A stretch of DNA of 64,000 nucleotides. Origin: Takifugu bimaculatus. Lineage: Eukaryota > Chordata > Actinopteri > Tetraodontiformes > Tetraodontidae. The notes beneath the pieces are model-generated. The model made no database searches and had not been told where the DNA came from. It saw nothing but the letters and a program-made list of their open reading frames with translations. Shown piece after piece: positions 53,534 through 64,000 of the stretch. Position 1 is the stretch's first letter. Each line of letters starts with the position of its first letter. The translations under genes were made by a program, and so were the position numbers. Where the stretch lies: positions 15,337,744 to 15,401,743 of the forward strand of contig CP034991.1 of assembly GCA_004026145.2 (NCBI GenBank), in the 5' to 3' direction.

Positions 53534-54480
53534 AGCACAGGGATCACTTCCTTAAACTTAGCTACAGCATTATCTGAAAGACATCTGCTATAGTAAGACT
53601 GTGCTCTGAGCATAGAAGAATCCTTAATCATAAATGTAAAAGTGATCAAAGAATGGTCTGACAGGAGTGGGTTCTGAGGGAACACTGACACATGTTCTAC
53701 CTCAACACCATAAGTCAGAACTAGATCTAAGGTGTGGTTGAAGTTATGAGTTGGTTGGTTTATCTGCTGGAGGAAACCAACTGACTCAAGTAATGAAATG
53801 AAGCCATTTCTAAAGCTGTCATTTACAACGTCTACATGGATATCAAAGTCTCCAATGATAATGACTTTGTCTGTTCTCAGGACCAAGTCAGATAAGAAAT
53901 CAGAGAACTCAGACAGGAACTCTGAATGTGGCCCAGCAGGGGGCCGATATACAACTACAAACAGAAGTGGCTTTTCTGCCTTCCAGTTCAGATGTGTGAT
54001 GCCAAGAGTCAGGCTTTCAAATGAACTGGAGCTATATTATGGTCTAGGATTAATTAATAACTTGGAGTGATAGATTGCTGCCACTTCCCCTCCTCGACCA
54101 GTAACACGAGGAATATGATAATTAAGATGGGTAGGAGGAGTAGATTCATTTAAGCTAACATACTCCTCCTGAAGCCAGGTTTCAGTAAAACAAAATAAAT
54201 CAATGTGATGATCCGCTATCAGGTCGTGTACTAACAGGGATTTACACAAAAGAGATCTAATATTTAACAGTCCACACTTAATTGTGATATTAGTTTCTCC
54301 AACTTGTGCTTTAGTTTTAATTTTAATAAGATTATGGTGATTGACCGCTCCCCTGCGCTGTGCTTGGTGAACTTTTAACCGTAAAACAGAGACTACCTCT
54401 ATAGTGTTAAATATGTTATTGTTGGTGGATGAGGGTTCTATGGAAGCAGCAGAGAGGTGTGTAAGACTACACCTCTGCAT
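53534..54480 (-). pseudogene. L2 ORF2 endonuclease domain
   Basis: The minus strand reads CGLLNIRSLLCKSLLVHDLI and FCFTETWLQEEYVSL (start of the endonuclease fold, with Asn and Glu). After a frame change come VIIIGDFDIHVDVVNDSFRN (GDF-x-H), THNFNHTLDLVLTYGVEVE and LLSDHSLITF (SDH). These are the catalytic landmarks of an apurinic-type endonuclease. A frameshift near 54050-53890 and the Rex1 insertion at its C-terminal side break it. Confidence 0.75.
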
Positions 54481-54559
54481 CCTGGTCTGGACCCTGGATT
54501 GTCAGGTCACTTTGGGTCTAATAAAATTATCCAAATTACTAGAAATGAGAGAGGCACCT

Positions 54560-54773
54560 GTTGGATCGCAATACCTCTTGTATGTAACTGCTAATCCGCG
54601 TGTTCTTTGAATGAAGACTTCAAGAAGAAAAATGACAATTTCAAAATGTATTTAGCAACAGAACCAATTCAAGATACAAATATTACAGAGCTCCAGGCCA
54701 GTTCATAAGCCTACAATAACAGAGTCCATTGCCAGGGCATGAAGTCTGACAACCTAACTATCCCTTGGCCCAG
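54560..54773 (-). repeat. antisense partial LTR
   Basis: The plus strand begins TGTTGGATCGCAATACC and follows the 51901 LTR closely for about 214 bases, to CCTTGGCCCAGT, then stops. It is the 3' part of an LTR. It lies between L2 ORF2 and the broken end of ORF1, so the deletion of the rest probably also removed the end of ORF1. Confidence 0.75.
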
Positions 54774-55318
54774 TTACCAAATTTACGTTTACGTCTCGCC
54801 ATCAGCCATAAATTTGCTTCTATGTCGCCCGCTCTGGCCCCCGGAATGCACTTAACTGTGGTCGCTGGAGTCGGCTTCACGTAGCGCAAAACAGAGTCGC
54901 CAGTTACCAGGGTCGGTTTCTCAGCGGGTGTGTCGCCGAGTGGGGAAAAACGATTAGCCACGGGAAGCAGTTGGTGGTGCACCGTGGGCCTTTGTTTTGG
55001 GCTACGCTTCCTGCGAACCATCACCCAGCCGCCCTGGCTAGCCGGCTGCTCGGCTGCTGCCGGGGGGGGGGCGCTAGCTGAAGCTACGCTAGGCGGCTCC
55101 GCAGCGGCTAGCTTCTCCTGGCTACCTGACGCAACTCCAGCTAACTCCAAGCTGCGGAACCGCGTATCAAGCTCGCTAAGTATCGCCTCCATAGCCGTAA
55201 ATAAACTACACTTTCTGCACCTATTCCCTTCACTAAGGGAGGCAGAGGAGTAACTAAACATTTCACACGCTGAACAGACAAAGACATCGGGTGAAAGAGA
55301 TGGTGAGGCCATGCTCAT
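54774..55318 (-). pseudogene. L2 ORF1, N-terminal part
   Basis: About 180 residues from an ATG at 55318. The N-terminus has a cysteine pair motif (CSACEMFSYS...NRCRKCSLF), which could bind zinc, then a predicted coiled-coil stretch (MEAILSELDTRFRSLELAGV) and an Ala/Pro-rich linker. It ends in LVTGDSVLRYVKPTP, the GDS block that opens the esterase-like (SGNH) domain known in ORF1 of fish L2/CR1 elements. The rest of that domain is missing, being cut at 54773 by the partial LTR. Confidence 0.65.
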
Positions 55319-55345
55319 GCTAATAGTCGGCGAAGCCCTGTATTT

Positions 55346-56332
55346 GTTTAATATGGGTTGTTTCTCACTGTTGTTATCAGGTGACTAGAATGTCCCAAGT
55401 GTTCATATTTTAATTAAAGTGAATACAACACACCAAGTGTTCAATATTAAGTAAAGTGAATACAACACCGCGTGCACAGTGCAACCAACGAACATTGATG
55501 CTTTTAACTATCAGAAAATGAAATGTTTAATGTTTAAATATTTGATTTCCATTCCCATAGAACAAAATGGATGCATTGTGCATCCTTTTAAGAAAAGACT
55601 ATGACCGTGTCTCTGTGATGAGACCTCGCCCAGGTGATAAGGTGAGATTACTCAAAAGCTTTTCAGCAATATGTGCACAATCAGTATTTCTTAGCATTCC
55701 ATTAACATTTGTCAAAGGAGCAAACATTTTGAAAAAATTAACCATATATGAGAAATAAGCGCTGATAGATTTACATAAGGTAACCTGTGCTGAGTGGGGT
55801 CACCAAATGTGGGTCATTATACAAAGGTAAATGTAATTCCTCTTAAGGAAGCTTTACAATGACCTTAATTTCCACATTTCATCTATACATGAGTAAAAAC
55901 GCAGCAAAGAAACAGAAAAAGAACCTTCTACAGCAAAACATAGAGATCCTGTTGCTAACGAAATCAACGAAAGATCAACAAAATTTTAAAAAGTCATCTG
56001 TCTGTAATGAGGCTTTTGTTAAAGCCTAGTTTTTATAAGTTCCTTTACTAAAGGCAGCAGCAAATGAAGCAGAGACTGTCTGACAGACACTGTCAGTAAC
56101 GTCTCTGTGACGATCAGCAGTCCTGGACTTTTTAAATAAGGAATCACAAAAAATGGCAGGCAGATGTTTTAAAAACTCCATCACCTATGTCATTACAATT
56201 CTGAGGTTCATTTGTCATCATTTATTCCCCAAAATATGTTTGTTAATTAGTATAATTCAATGTCAAAAAGAGCTTTTTCTAATTGGGTAAGACAGAATTT
56301 GTGATTCCGGATGAGGAGGAATTTTTAAACTT
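55346..56332. other. no clear gene; one possible exon
   Basis: 55561-55639 is flanked by TTCCCATAG and GTGAGA and reads NKMDALCILLRKDYDRVSVM then RPRPGDK in an open frame. I do not recognise the protein. Nothing else here stands out. Confidence 0.3.
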
Positions 56333-56590
56333 CCATCCATCCATCCATCCATCCATCCTCTACCACTTATCTGGGGTCGGGTTGCGGGGGCATCAGCCTA
56401 AGAAGAGAAGCCCAGACTTCCCTCTCCCCAGCTACTTCTTCCAGCTCATCCGGGGGGATCCCCAGGCGTTCCCAGGCCAGTCGAGAGACATAGTCTCTCC
56501 AACGTGTCCTGGGTCTTCCCGGGGGTCTCCTACCAGAGGGACATGCCCTGAACACCTCACCAGGGAGGCGCCCAGAGTTGGAGTTCATGT
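56333..56590 (-). mobile_element. Rex3-like LINE 3' end
   Basis: The minus strand encodes the conserved C-terminus (RLPGEVFRACPSGRRPPGRP, then WRDYVSRLAWERLGIPPDEL and LLRLMPPQPDPR), then a short UTR and a tail of GGAT repeats at 56333-56357. The GATG-type tail is the known mark of Rex3. All upstream coding sequence is missing through 5' truncation. Confidence 0.75.
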
Positions 56591-57331
56591 GATCCTGTCA
56601 GTGAATGAGGGTAACACAGTTCAATGTTGCCTTCACTTATCACTGCAACTCCATGATCCCTGGGTGGAGTTTGTTTCTGGATGTGATCTTCTCTTTGGTA
56701 TGAAGTCATTTTGGTTTGGTAGCACCTTGGTGGAGAGAGGCTACACTAGTGCAAGTAGTGCAGCACGTATGTGTGCTGACAACTCTGCTCATCACCACGT
56801 AGGATTTGTTGCAGAAACTGGCAAAATATTGCAATTTTATAGCTAAGGCAAATTAATTAAACTTGAAATCTGTGTTTTGTCAATGAAATTGGTTTGAAGA
56901 TCAAACAAGAACATCAGTTCAGCAGAAAATGAATTTCTTCTACTGGAAAAGGAGACGAACGGAGAAACAGTGGAAAACTATCAAGCGCATGGCCCGTATG
57001 TGTCAGAGGATTGGAATTTGTTGCTAAGACTGAGTAAAGGGTTCAGGAAAATGACTGAAATATTATTAATGTTCCTTTTTTTTCTTTTTTCTGCATACAT
57101 GAATCCACTGTTAGGTGCTACAACTGTTCTTTGAAACAAAGACTCCCACATCTAAACACAGTAGACTAGTAAAGTTTTATTACAGGATAAAATGTAACCG
57201 TGCAAATAGATTAAACTCAGGATTAGACATGGCACTTGTGTGCTCTTTTTGCACTGTGGTCAGATATACTTTGATGAAAGACACAAATTATGGTGATGTT
57301 ATACATTATATGGGTGAATGGAAGGTACATA
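56591..57331. other. no gene seen
   Basis: No exon or repeat was recognised between the Rex3 end and the Tc1 element. Confidence 0.5.
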
Positions 57332-58708
57332 CAGTGGGGCAAAAAAGTATTTAGTCAGTCACCAATTGTGCAAGTTCTCCCACTTAAAAAGATGAGAGAG
57401 GCCTGTAATTTTCATCATAGGTACACTTCAACTATGAGAGACAAAATGAGAAAAAAAAATCCAGAAAATCACATTGTCTGATTTTTAAAGAATTTATTTG
57501 CAAATTATGGTGGAAAATAAGTATTTGGTCAATAACAAAAGTTCAACTCAATACTTTGTTATATACCCTTTGTTGGCAATGACAGAGGTCAAACATTTTC
57601 TGTAAGTCTTCACAAGGCTTTCACACACTGTTGCTGGTATTTTGGCCCATTCCTCCATGCAGATCTCCTCTAGAGCAGTGATGTTTTGGAATGCCCTTGC
57701 TGATGGAAGGAGATTTTCACTCAAAATCTCACGATACATGGCCCCATTCATTCTTTCCTTTACACGGATCAGTTGTCCCGGTCCCTTTGCCGAAAAACAG
57801 CCCCAAAGCATGATGTTTCCACCCCCATGCTTCACAGTAGGTATGGTGTTCTTTGGATGCAACTCAGCATTCTTTCTCCTCCAAACACGACAAGTTGAGT
57901 TTTTACCAAAAAGTTCTATTTTGGTTTCATCTGACCATATGACATTCTCCCAATCCTCTTCTGGATCATCCCAATGCTCTCTAGCAAACTTCAGACGGGC
58001 CTGGACATGTACTGGCTTAAGCAGGGGGACACGTCTGGCACTGCAGGATTTGAGTCCCTGGCGGCGGCGTGTGTTACTGATGGTGGCCTTTGTTACTTTG
58101 GTCCCAGCTCTCTGCAGGTCATTCACTAGGTCCCCCCGTGTGGTTCTGGGATTTTTGCTCACCGTTCTTGTGATCATTTTGACCCCACGGGGTGAGATCT
58201 TGCGTGGAGCCCCAGATCGAGGGAGATTATCAGTGGTCTTGTATGTCTTCCATTTTCTAATAATTGCTCCCACAGTTGATTTCTTCACACCAAGCTGCTT
58301 ACCTATTGCAGATTCAGTCTTCCCAGCCTGGTGAAGGTCTACAATTTTGTTTCTGGTGTCCTTTGACAGCTCTTTGGTCTTGGCCATAGTGTTAAACAAA
58401 CAGGTTCAAACAGGTGCCATTAATACAGGTAACAAGTGGAGGACAGAGGAGCCTCTTAAAGAAGAAGTTACAGGTCTGTGAGAGCCAGAAATCTTGCTTG
58501 TTTGTAGGTGACTAAATACTTATTTTACTGAGGAATTTACCAATTAATTCATTAAAAATCCTACAATGTGATTTCCTGGATTCTTTCCCCCCATTTTGTC
58601 TCTCATAGTTGAAGTGTACCTATGATGAAAATTACTGGCCTCTCTCATCTTTTTAAGTGGGAGAACTTGCACAATTGGTGACTGACTAAATACTTTTTTG
58701 CCCCACTG
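57332..58708 (-). mobile_element. Tc1-type transposon, near-identical inverted repeats
   Basis: Inverted repeats start CAGTGGGGCAAAAAAGTATT at both ends and match for about 117 bases with one mismatch. A TA lies on each side (57330-57331 and 58709-58710), the expected duplication. Total length is 1377 bases. The single gene on the minus strand has an internal deletion, so the copy needs a transposase from elsewhere. Confidence 0.95.
57548..58387 (-). pseudogene. Tc1 transposase with catalytic core deleted in frame
   Basis: It starts MAKTKELSKDTRNKIVDLHQ at 58387; about 279 residues, against about 340 usual for Tc1. The paired helix-turn-helix domains (IGKQLGVKKSTVGAIIRKWK; GDLVNDLQRAGTKVTKATIS) and the first catalytic Asp (VIWSDETKIELF) are present. 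After NLLPSARA the frame jumps to NITALEEICMEEWAKIPATV. The stretch that should hold the second Asp (HDNDPKH type) and the final Glu (PIENLW type) is absent. The frame stays open to VIANKGYITKY. The product could still bind the inverted repeats but not cut DNA. Confidence 0.9.
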
Positions 58709-58895
58709 TAATTGTGATAAAAGACTTAGTGACAGGTGTATTCTTAATGTCAGCAGTTGACCTTTGACATAATAAATGCATCTTAGTCAAACAATGTAGT
58801 GCAAGTGTTTCACATTATTTTGTTTATGATGATGCAATGTATAACTAACCAGGAGAAAATCAATTGTTTGAAACTGTCTTTTTTTTCAATTTCAG

Positions 58896-59617
58896 GAGAG
58901 ATGCATGAACTTCACCCGCATCCAGTCTCCTCTCCAAGACTCCAATTACAATCCTCCACCCCAATCTACCCTCCCCCCGACCCCTCGTAGCAGATCCTCA
59001 TCTCCCTCCTGCCCTTGCCCCAACCTCCCACCTCTACCTCCAACACCTTCTCCCACCTCTACTTCTCTCTGTTTCCACGGCACTCCCTCCATACACGCTG
59101 CCACCAACAAGTGTGAGTACACCTCGCCCACCTGCACTGCCACCCACCCATCGATCTTCTGTCTTTCCAATAGGCCCCATGCATCTTTCTCCACAGGGAC
59201 CTCCTAATGGGCGAGCGCCTCCACCTGCACGCCCTCCACCTCGGCCTGGCCAATACATATCTTTCAGTGGATGAGATCGGGAACGACAAGGAGAATTTGC
59301 CAAGTGAACTCACACAGCAATTAGCACGAGCACCAAACGTGAGGTCATGTGCTTTTCTAGTCACGCAAGCTGGGCTGTGACCTTAGTTTCTTGTGAACTG
59401 GAATATTGGGGACCTCATTTCAATCTATTTCTCTACACTGGCTTTTGTACACATCTAACCCAACAGTGCAATCATTCCGATGCAATTCCCTGCAAATGAG
59501 GTCACGTATGTCAACTCAACAACAGTTACCTCCAAGGTCCTTGAGCTGTTTGACCTTGTTCTTTCAGTAAACGCTATAGAACAGAATCCTGATGATCCAG
59601 AAGCTGAAGACCAACTT
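58896..59617 (+). other. possible exons of an unidentified gene
   Basis: After the acceptor TTTCAATTTCAG (58895) a Pro/Ser-rich stretch is open in more than one frame. A second candidate begins after TTTCTCCACAG near 59198 and reads MGERLHLHALHLGLANTYLS then VDEIGNDKENLPSELTQQLA. A third, after CTAACCCAACAG near 59471, reads AIIPMQFPANEVTYVNSTTV then TSKVLELFDLVLSVNAIEQN and ends before GTATGT at 59618. The last two can join in frame through AACGTGAG and TGCAATC. I do not recognise the protein. Confidence 0.35.
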
Positions 59618-61911
59618 GTATGTCACTTCTAAATAGACTGTGATAAAAATGATGGTGCCGTGAATGTGTAGCATCCCTGTTTCTTGAAAAACAGACTTGA
59701 GCTGAACACAGTAGGTTTAGATCATTAAAAAAAATCCCTTTTCCTTTAACGCTTGAATGGTGCATGAGTCTGCATTTGTTTTTAAATGTCAACTTTTTAT
59801 TGTTTGCAGGTCAGTTTACTATCATTGTGTAGTTAATTGAATTACTATTTAAATTCATAATCATGCCACACACTGATGCCACATAAAAGACAAATTAAGT
59901 CTTATTTGCATTATTGATTTAATCATAGTCACAGATTTAAGCTATAAAAAATTACCAGGGAAAAGCTTTACAAAAGCTTTCTCTTCTGATGCACCCACAG
60001 TTTTTGCAATATTTGTGAATAATTATTTTTTAATAACCACATTATCTGACTATTAGCAAAGGATGAATATGACAACTATATTTGAAATGACTACATAAAA
60101 CAGTCCTCCATGTAAATGTATAAATTTGTCGTAGTAAAAAGCTAAGGATAAAAATCTGTCCTCTAGAATTTCCTCTGCAATTAGCTACCTGTAAAAGCTT
60201 GAGATTTTCCATAGTGATACACATGTACAACCACACTATTTACACTATACTCTATACATAGTCATGCTCTCATATGTACTCACATGCTTTGACCACAGTA
60301 ATGTGTATCCAAACATCAATGGCCATGAACAAAGTTCAAATTACAATAACGCAGCTGCTGTTCCCTTTATATCCCTTATACTGTATATTATAACTGTGAT
60401 TATCTGCAGGCGATTAGAAAAGTTCAAGTTCATTGTATTTAAGGTTTACTGAAACATGTAATGTAAAAACATAAACTTTAACTTAGAGCTAGGATAAATA
60501 ATGAGGATTAAAAGTCATACTTTTAGTACCCCTCCCGTGCTGCACTCTGTCCCCAATTTTCATTTCAGAAACTTGGCAACCCTCAGTACACATCCATTCA
60601 GGGTCTGATAACCCAAAACTAGATTTCTGCACTTCCAAATCAACTGGCTTCTCGAGAAATGGACATACCACTTCTGCCCCTGCCTTCAGCCTAAGAAGAG
60701 GGAAACTCGGGTTCAGTTAAAGCAAACCTGGCAGTGAACACGTTAGGTTCAGAGTATGTTACCTGGTTTATTGACTCCAGTTATGCTTCGGTTTGTGAAA
60801 CTGAGAAAGCATAGTTTCTCTCATGTAAGGGTTGAGCAATTCAAGATTTTCACTAAAATGCTTTCTAAAACAGGCGACCGGTTTTAGAACTACTACGTAT
60901 TTGCAGTTCTTCACCTTTTATTGACTGGATACTGATGTTTTGAGTGTTTCAAGATGAAAACAGTGTATGTAGATACATGTAGCATGTAGAAAAACGACCT
61001 CATGTTAACCTGTTTTTATCTCAGACAAGCAAAATACAGAAAATAAAGCTCACACAACAAACCATAAATCTTCATTTCATATCAGCAGAACAGTTGATCA
61101 CAAACACATTATAAGTTGTAACATATAAGAACATATAAAATGATTTTGTGTACAACCAATAATACCATTACAGACTTATAACATGATGACAGTAACATTT
61201 CATAATAAAGGTTATATGAAATGTAGTCTTAAACAGATTTTTTTTTAAATTTAGTTTGTCCCAATATTTTAAATGGTATTAGTTGCAGGATATGTGATTG
61301 ACATGCTGCTTCTGTAACTAAAACTCATTTCTGTTCGTTATATCTATTGTTCAGTTGAAAAATGGGGAAAAATCTAAAAATTAACGAACTTGGGTGTAGA
61401 TACATTTGTTGCAAGGCTTTAGAACTAAGGATAAAGAGCAAAAAAGAAACACTATACTATATATCAAGTGGTGACCTGTGGCTTGGAATGATTCAAAGTT
61501 ATTTATTTCAATTGCAATGTGAGAACATTTCAGATAATTAGCTGCCAACAAAAAAAAGCCCACTTAAAATTATTAATATCATTGCACAACAAAGTGTTGT
61601 AGAAACATAACTTCCATTAGTCTACAGCTTCAACTACAGCTAATGTCTTGGTGCTCCCAGTCTTAATAAACAGCATAAAGGTATTCAAGTTCCTAACACC
61701 GCCAAACTGATTTGCTACAGGACAGTAATGAAAACTGTGCTATTGTACACCCAAATTTGCACCAGGAAAAAAATCTATTAAAATACTAATTTTTTGGAAA
61801 ATAAATCATACATGACAGAGGAGAGGATGTCCAATAGAAGACTAGTGTTTCTGTCCTGGCTCTCCTAATGTAATCATTTCCTCTGAGTCATTCAACAGGA
61901 AAAGGTGTAGT
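59618..61911. other. no gene seen; partly gfpt 3' UTR
   Basis: AT-rich with no convincing exon. The right part, up to 61911, would be the 3' UTR of the gfpt gene on the minus strand. Confidence 0.45.
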
Positions 61912-61956
61912 TCACTCAACAGTGACTGACTTGGCCAAATTTCGTGGACAATCCAC
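61912..61956 (-). CDS. glutamine-fructose-6-phosphate transaminase, last coding exon
   Basis: After the acceptor TTTGTTTGTCCACAG on the minus strand the exon reads VDCPRNLAKSVTVE and a stop, 45 bases, phase 0. PRNLAKSVTVE is the invariant C-terminus of animal GFPT1 and GFPT2, the enzyme that makes glucosamine-6-phosphate and limits the hexosamine pathway. GFPT genes have a similar short last exon. The preceding exon was not found in the 2 kb to the right, so it must lie past the window or be hidden by the hAT insertion region. The paralogue cannot be told from 14 residues. Confidence 0.75.
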   Translation of the reverse strand: MDCPRNLAKSVTVE

Positions 61957-62283
61957 CTGTGGACAAACAAAAGTGGTCAGCAACTGCATAAATATTTAAA
62001 CTAAAGAAAGCAGACAGTCCTATTAACATTCATTCAACTTTTTTAATTTTCTCATTCTCCCTTACAAGAGATTGAATAACCGGCAACATCTCGCTGAGCC
62101 GATGAGCAAAGGTGGGTGGAATGGCAGACCTACAAGTTTAAAGGATACCTTTCATGGCCACCTTCCTGCTTAGGTACAGAGCAATCTGGGTGTGGTGTGG
62201 AAGAGGAAACATCTCAGCAGAGTCTCCGAATCCAAATTTGTAAAGCGTCGTAAATAAATAAGACAAAAAAAGGTCCTCTAGTG

Positions 62284-63450
62284 CAGGGGTGGGGAACCTT
62301 TTTCATATCGAGGGCCATTTCAATTTTTATAAAGTCCTCCGAGGGCCATACTATTATGAACACATAGGGATGCAAAAAAAAGTCTATAACCACTGTGTTA
62401 CTAAGTCTCATGATTGCTGCATTTGAGTTTGAATTATTTATTTAGCACACATGCATATAAAATCACCAAAAAAAAATAGAATAAAATGACAAACAAGTAA
62501 AATATGTTTTCATGGTCATACAAAACAATAAAAAAAAGAGGTGCAGAGTTGAGGCAAGAGACCCGTAAGGGCCTGTTCGAGGCCTCTACTTACAAAAACT
62601 GCAATACAACAAGATAATCAAGAAAATAAATGAAAAGAAAGAAAGATAAAGACAATAATAATAACAACTAGAAATCACTCGGAGAGCGCAGACCTCCGCC
62701 AAGCGCAACAATTCCTGGCATATTGTGATTTCCACCATAAATATTAGTCCCACATATACTTTGACTACATATTTAGATTCCTTGACCATAAAAACATACC
62801 GTTAGTCACTGGAATCATAACAATATATGTCTTAGTTCAATAGTTATTCACGAAAAAAAATTCACGCTTTGAAACAATTTTACTTGGTCCGGCGCGAGCG
62901 CCTCAGTGGCGGCTACGAGGCACGTTCACGAACTCTCCTTCGTCGTGAGGTTTCAGCTTCGTGGCTATTAATTCACTCATCACAAAACTTGCACGCGTAA
63001 TATTCTCTCTGTCGGTACATGGTCGTGTGAAAGCTGCTTGTTGAGCCTCCAAACTCCTGCGAAGAGCGTTAATTTTATCCAAACGCATCTGTCCTTTCAA
63101 CTCGTTGAGTTTAGCGTGTTTCGCTATGCATTTTTCGTCCGTGTCAATCAGTCCAGCCCACTACGTACATCACATGCTGTGTTCACTGACCCTGACCTTG
63201 ACTCGGACATAACATAACCGTCTGTTTTATCTCAGAAAACGGGAAAATATTTCCTCTTGTTACGAAAGAAATTTCAGGATACGAAAGGCAAAAATACGCT
63301 ACCGCTGCTACTTGCAGCTCGCGGAGTTTAGCGAACGGTCCCACTGTATAAGTGCACATATAAAATATAAAAATCTTATTGCGTTGCGGGCCGGTAGAAA
63401 TGGTCTTGTAGGCCGTATACGGCCCGGAGGCCGGGGGTTCCCCACCCCTG
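62284..63450 (-). mobile_element. hAT-type DNA transposon
   Basis: The ends CAGGGGTGGGGAACC and its complement are inverted repeats. The 8-base duplication CTCTAGTG lies at 62276-62283 and 63451-63458, the mark of hAT. It is 1167 bases, with a transposase remnant, so it is internally deleted. It sits upstream of the gfpt last exon, probably in an intron. Its right end matches the fragment at 50325-50552. Confidence 0.95.
62903..63100 (-). pseudogene. hAT transposase N-terminal fragment (GTF2IRD2/Charlie-like)
   Basis: The frame reads KINALRRSLEAQQAAFTRPC, ENITRASFVMSELIATKLKP and HDEGEFV. This resembles the region after the zinc finger in hAT transposases of the type captured in GTF2IRD2. 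The zinc finger, catalytic domain and dimerisation domain are missing. It changes frame after GEFV. Confidence 0.65.
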
Positions 63451-63458
63451 CTCTAGTG

Positions 63459-64000
63459 CATCTAAGAAAACTACAGGCACTCGGTCATCGTTGCCACAAT
63501 CTGCATACATGATATTAAGGACTCTGCTCACTTTACAGGAGGAGTGTCTCCCAGAATAAAGCATCCTTGGTCCAAGTGGATAATAATTGATACATTTTTA
63601 CTGAGCCAGTTTGCTAGTATTCAGATTGCAATTTAGAAGAGCAACTTGCCTGCAGCTCCCTGGCTCTGTTTCATCCTTGTCCTGTGTTAGTAATAGACAA
63701 TTTTTTGCTTCACTAAAAGAGGATGGAAACAGTTTCTAAATGTGTCTCAGATCACTCTCAAGAGAGAGTGCAAGAAACTCATGAAAGGCTTTGGGAAATT
63801 CCGGCCCAAACCCATCCGCCGTAGGGTTAAAACGACCATAGGCAAAAAGCTGTTTTTACCTGTTTTTGTTTTTTTTGTGACAGTCTTACTGCCCTTTACA
63901 GTTGTACAATATACAAAAAAATTAAAAAAAGAAAGAGACAAATTAAATTTTTAATTCACATCAGCGATTTCCAAAGGTTTTAGTCAGAAAAAAAATGCAG
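63459..64000. other. no gene seen
   Basis: No exon was recognised. A frame at 63742-63954 with a hydrophobic middle is open but without known motifs or splice context; it is probably chance. Confidence 0.5.

Larger units (their letters stand above)
50895..55345 (-). mobile_element. L2/Maui-like LINE with ORF1 and ORF2, interrupted
   Basis: Read leftwards from about 55345: ORF1 start (55318-54774), ORF2 endonuclease (54480-53534), ORF2 linker and polymerase (52751-52496, then 51900-50895). It ends in the middle of the polymerase, at LYMLPLENI, where Harbinger copy 2 begins; the 3' end is lost. Three later insertions break it: a solo LTR (51901-52495), a Rex1 tail (52752-53533) and a partial LTR (54560-54773). 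It is the only copy here that shows the element's 5' side. Confidence 0.85.

Noticed and set aside
57642..58334. 230-residue open frame on the plus strand over the Tc1 gene
   Set aside because: It is the antisense shadow of the transposase frame, with no motif of its own.
62284..63450. Treating 62284-63450 and 50325-50552 as one family of short interspersed elements
   Set aside because: The CAGGGGTGGGGAAC ends, the 8-base duplication and a transposase fragment show a hAT DNA transposon; the shorter piece has only one end.
1..64000. CRISPR arrays, operons, ribosome binding sites, tRNA or rRNA genes
   Set aside because: The DNA is eukaryotic, the tandem repeats lack the spacer pattern of CRISPR, and no tRNA or rRNA sequence was recognised by eye.

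Overview
This window looks like teleost fish nuclear DNA. It carries a vertebrate gene with introns (ppm1f, a PP2C-family phosphatase), and it is packed with element families typical of ray-finned fish: L2/Maui-like and Rex1 LINEs, Rex3-like LINE ends with a GATG-type tail, DIRS-like and Ty3/gypsy retroelements, a class I endogenous retrovirus, piggyBac, Tc1, Harbinger and hAT transposons. Nothing suggests a bacterial or viral source. Host coding sequence is a few percent of the window and mobile-element debris dominates.

Layout, left to right. 0.4-3.6 kb: an antisense DIRS-like retrotransposon (gag, reverse transcriptase and tyrosine recombinase pieces) with an antisense L2 tail in its gag. 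3.8-5.3 kb: integrase and chromodomain end plus LTR of a Ty3/gypsy element. 5.5-10.0 kb: an antisense Rex1 LINE split by a sense L2 insertion. 11.6-14.3 kb: a piggyBac transposase gene with three exons that reads as intact, next to Rex3 fragments. 15-18 kb: no genes seen. 18.3-22.4 kb: a possible DNA transposon holding exons of a SAMD3-like teleost repeat protein. 23.5-34.5 kb: a Ty3/gypsy element broken first by a Harbinger element and then, inside its LTR, by an endogenous retrovirus; that retrovirus itself holds an antisense solo LTR of another family. 34.5-38.6 kb: a Tc1 fragment fused to a long L2 whose tail is split by a solo LTR. 39.1-40.4 kb: a second antisense LTR-like unit and a fold-back repeat.

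40.7-48.6 kb is the clearest host locus: CpG-rich promoter with an NRF1-type site, a non-coding first exon, seven coding exons giving about 436 residues of Ppm1f, and a poly(A) signal. 49.5-55.3 kb is another nest: Harbinger copy 2 (holding a hAT end between 97-bp direct repeats) abuts an antisense L2 with ORF1 and ORF2, which is split by a solo LTR, a Rex1 tail and a partial LTR. 55.5-59.6 kb holds possible exons of an unidentified gene, a Rex3 3' end and a Tc1 transposon with near-identical inverted repeats but a deleted catalytic core. 61.9 kb is the last coding exon of a gfpt gene on the minus strand, and 62.3-63.5 kb is a hAT element with an 8-bp target duplication.

The elements do not form a pathway. 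What they give is a relative history: target duplications and broken reading frames show the order of insertion in several nests. Exon limits were read by eye from splice signals and reading frame. Family names rest on protein motifs, not on a database search.
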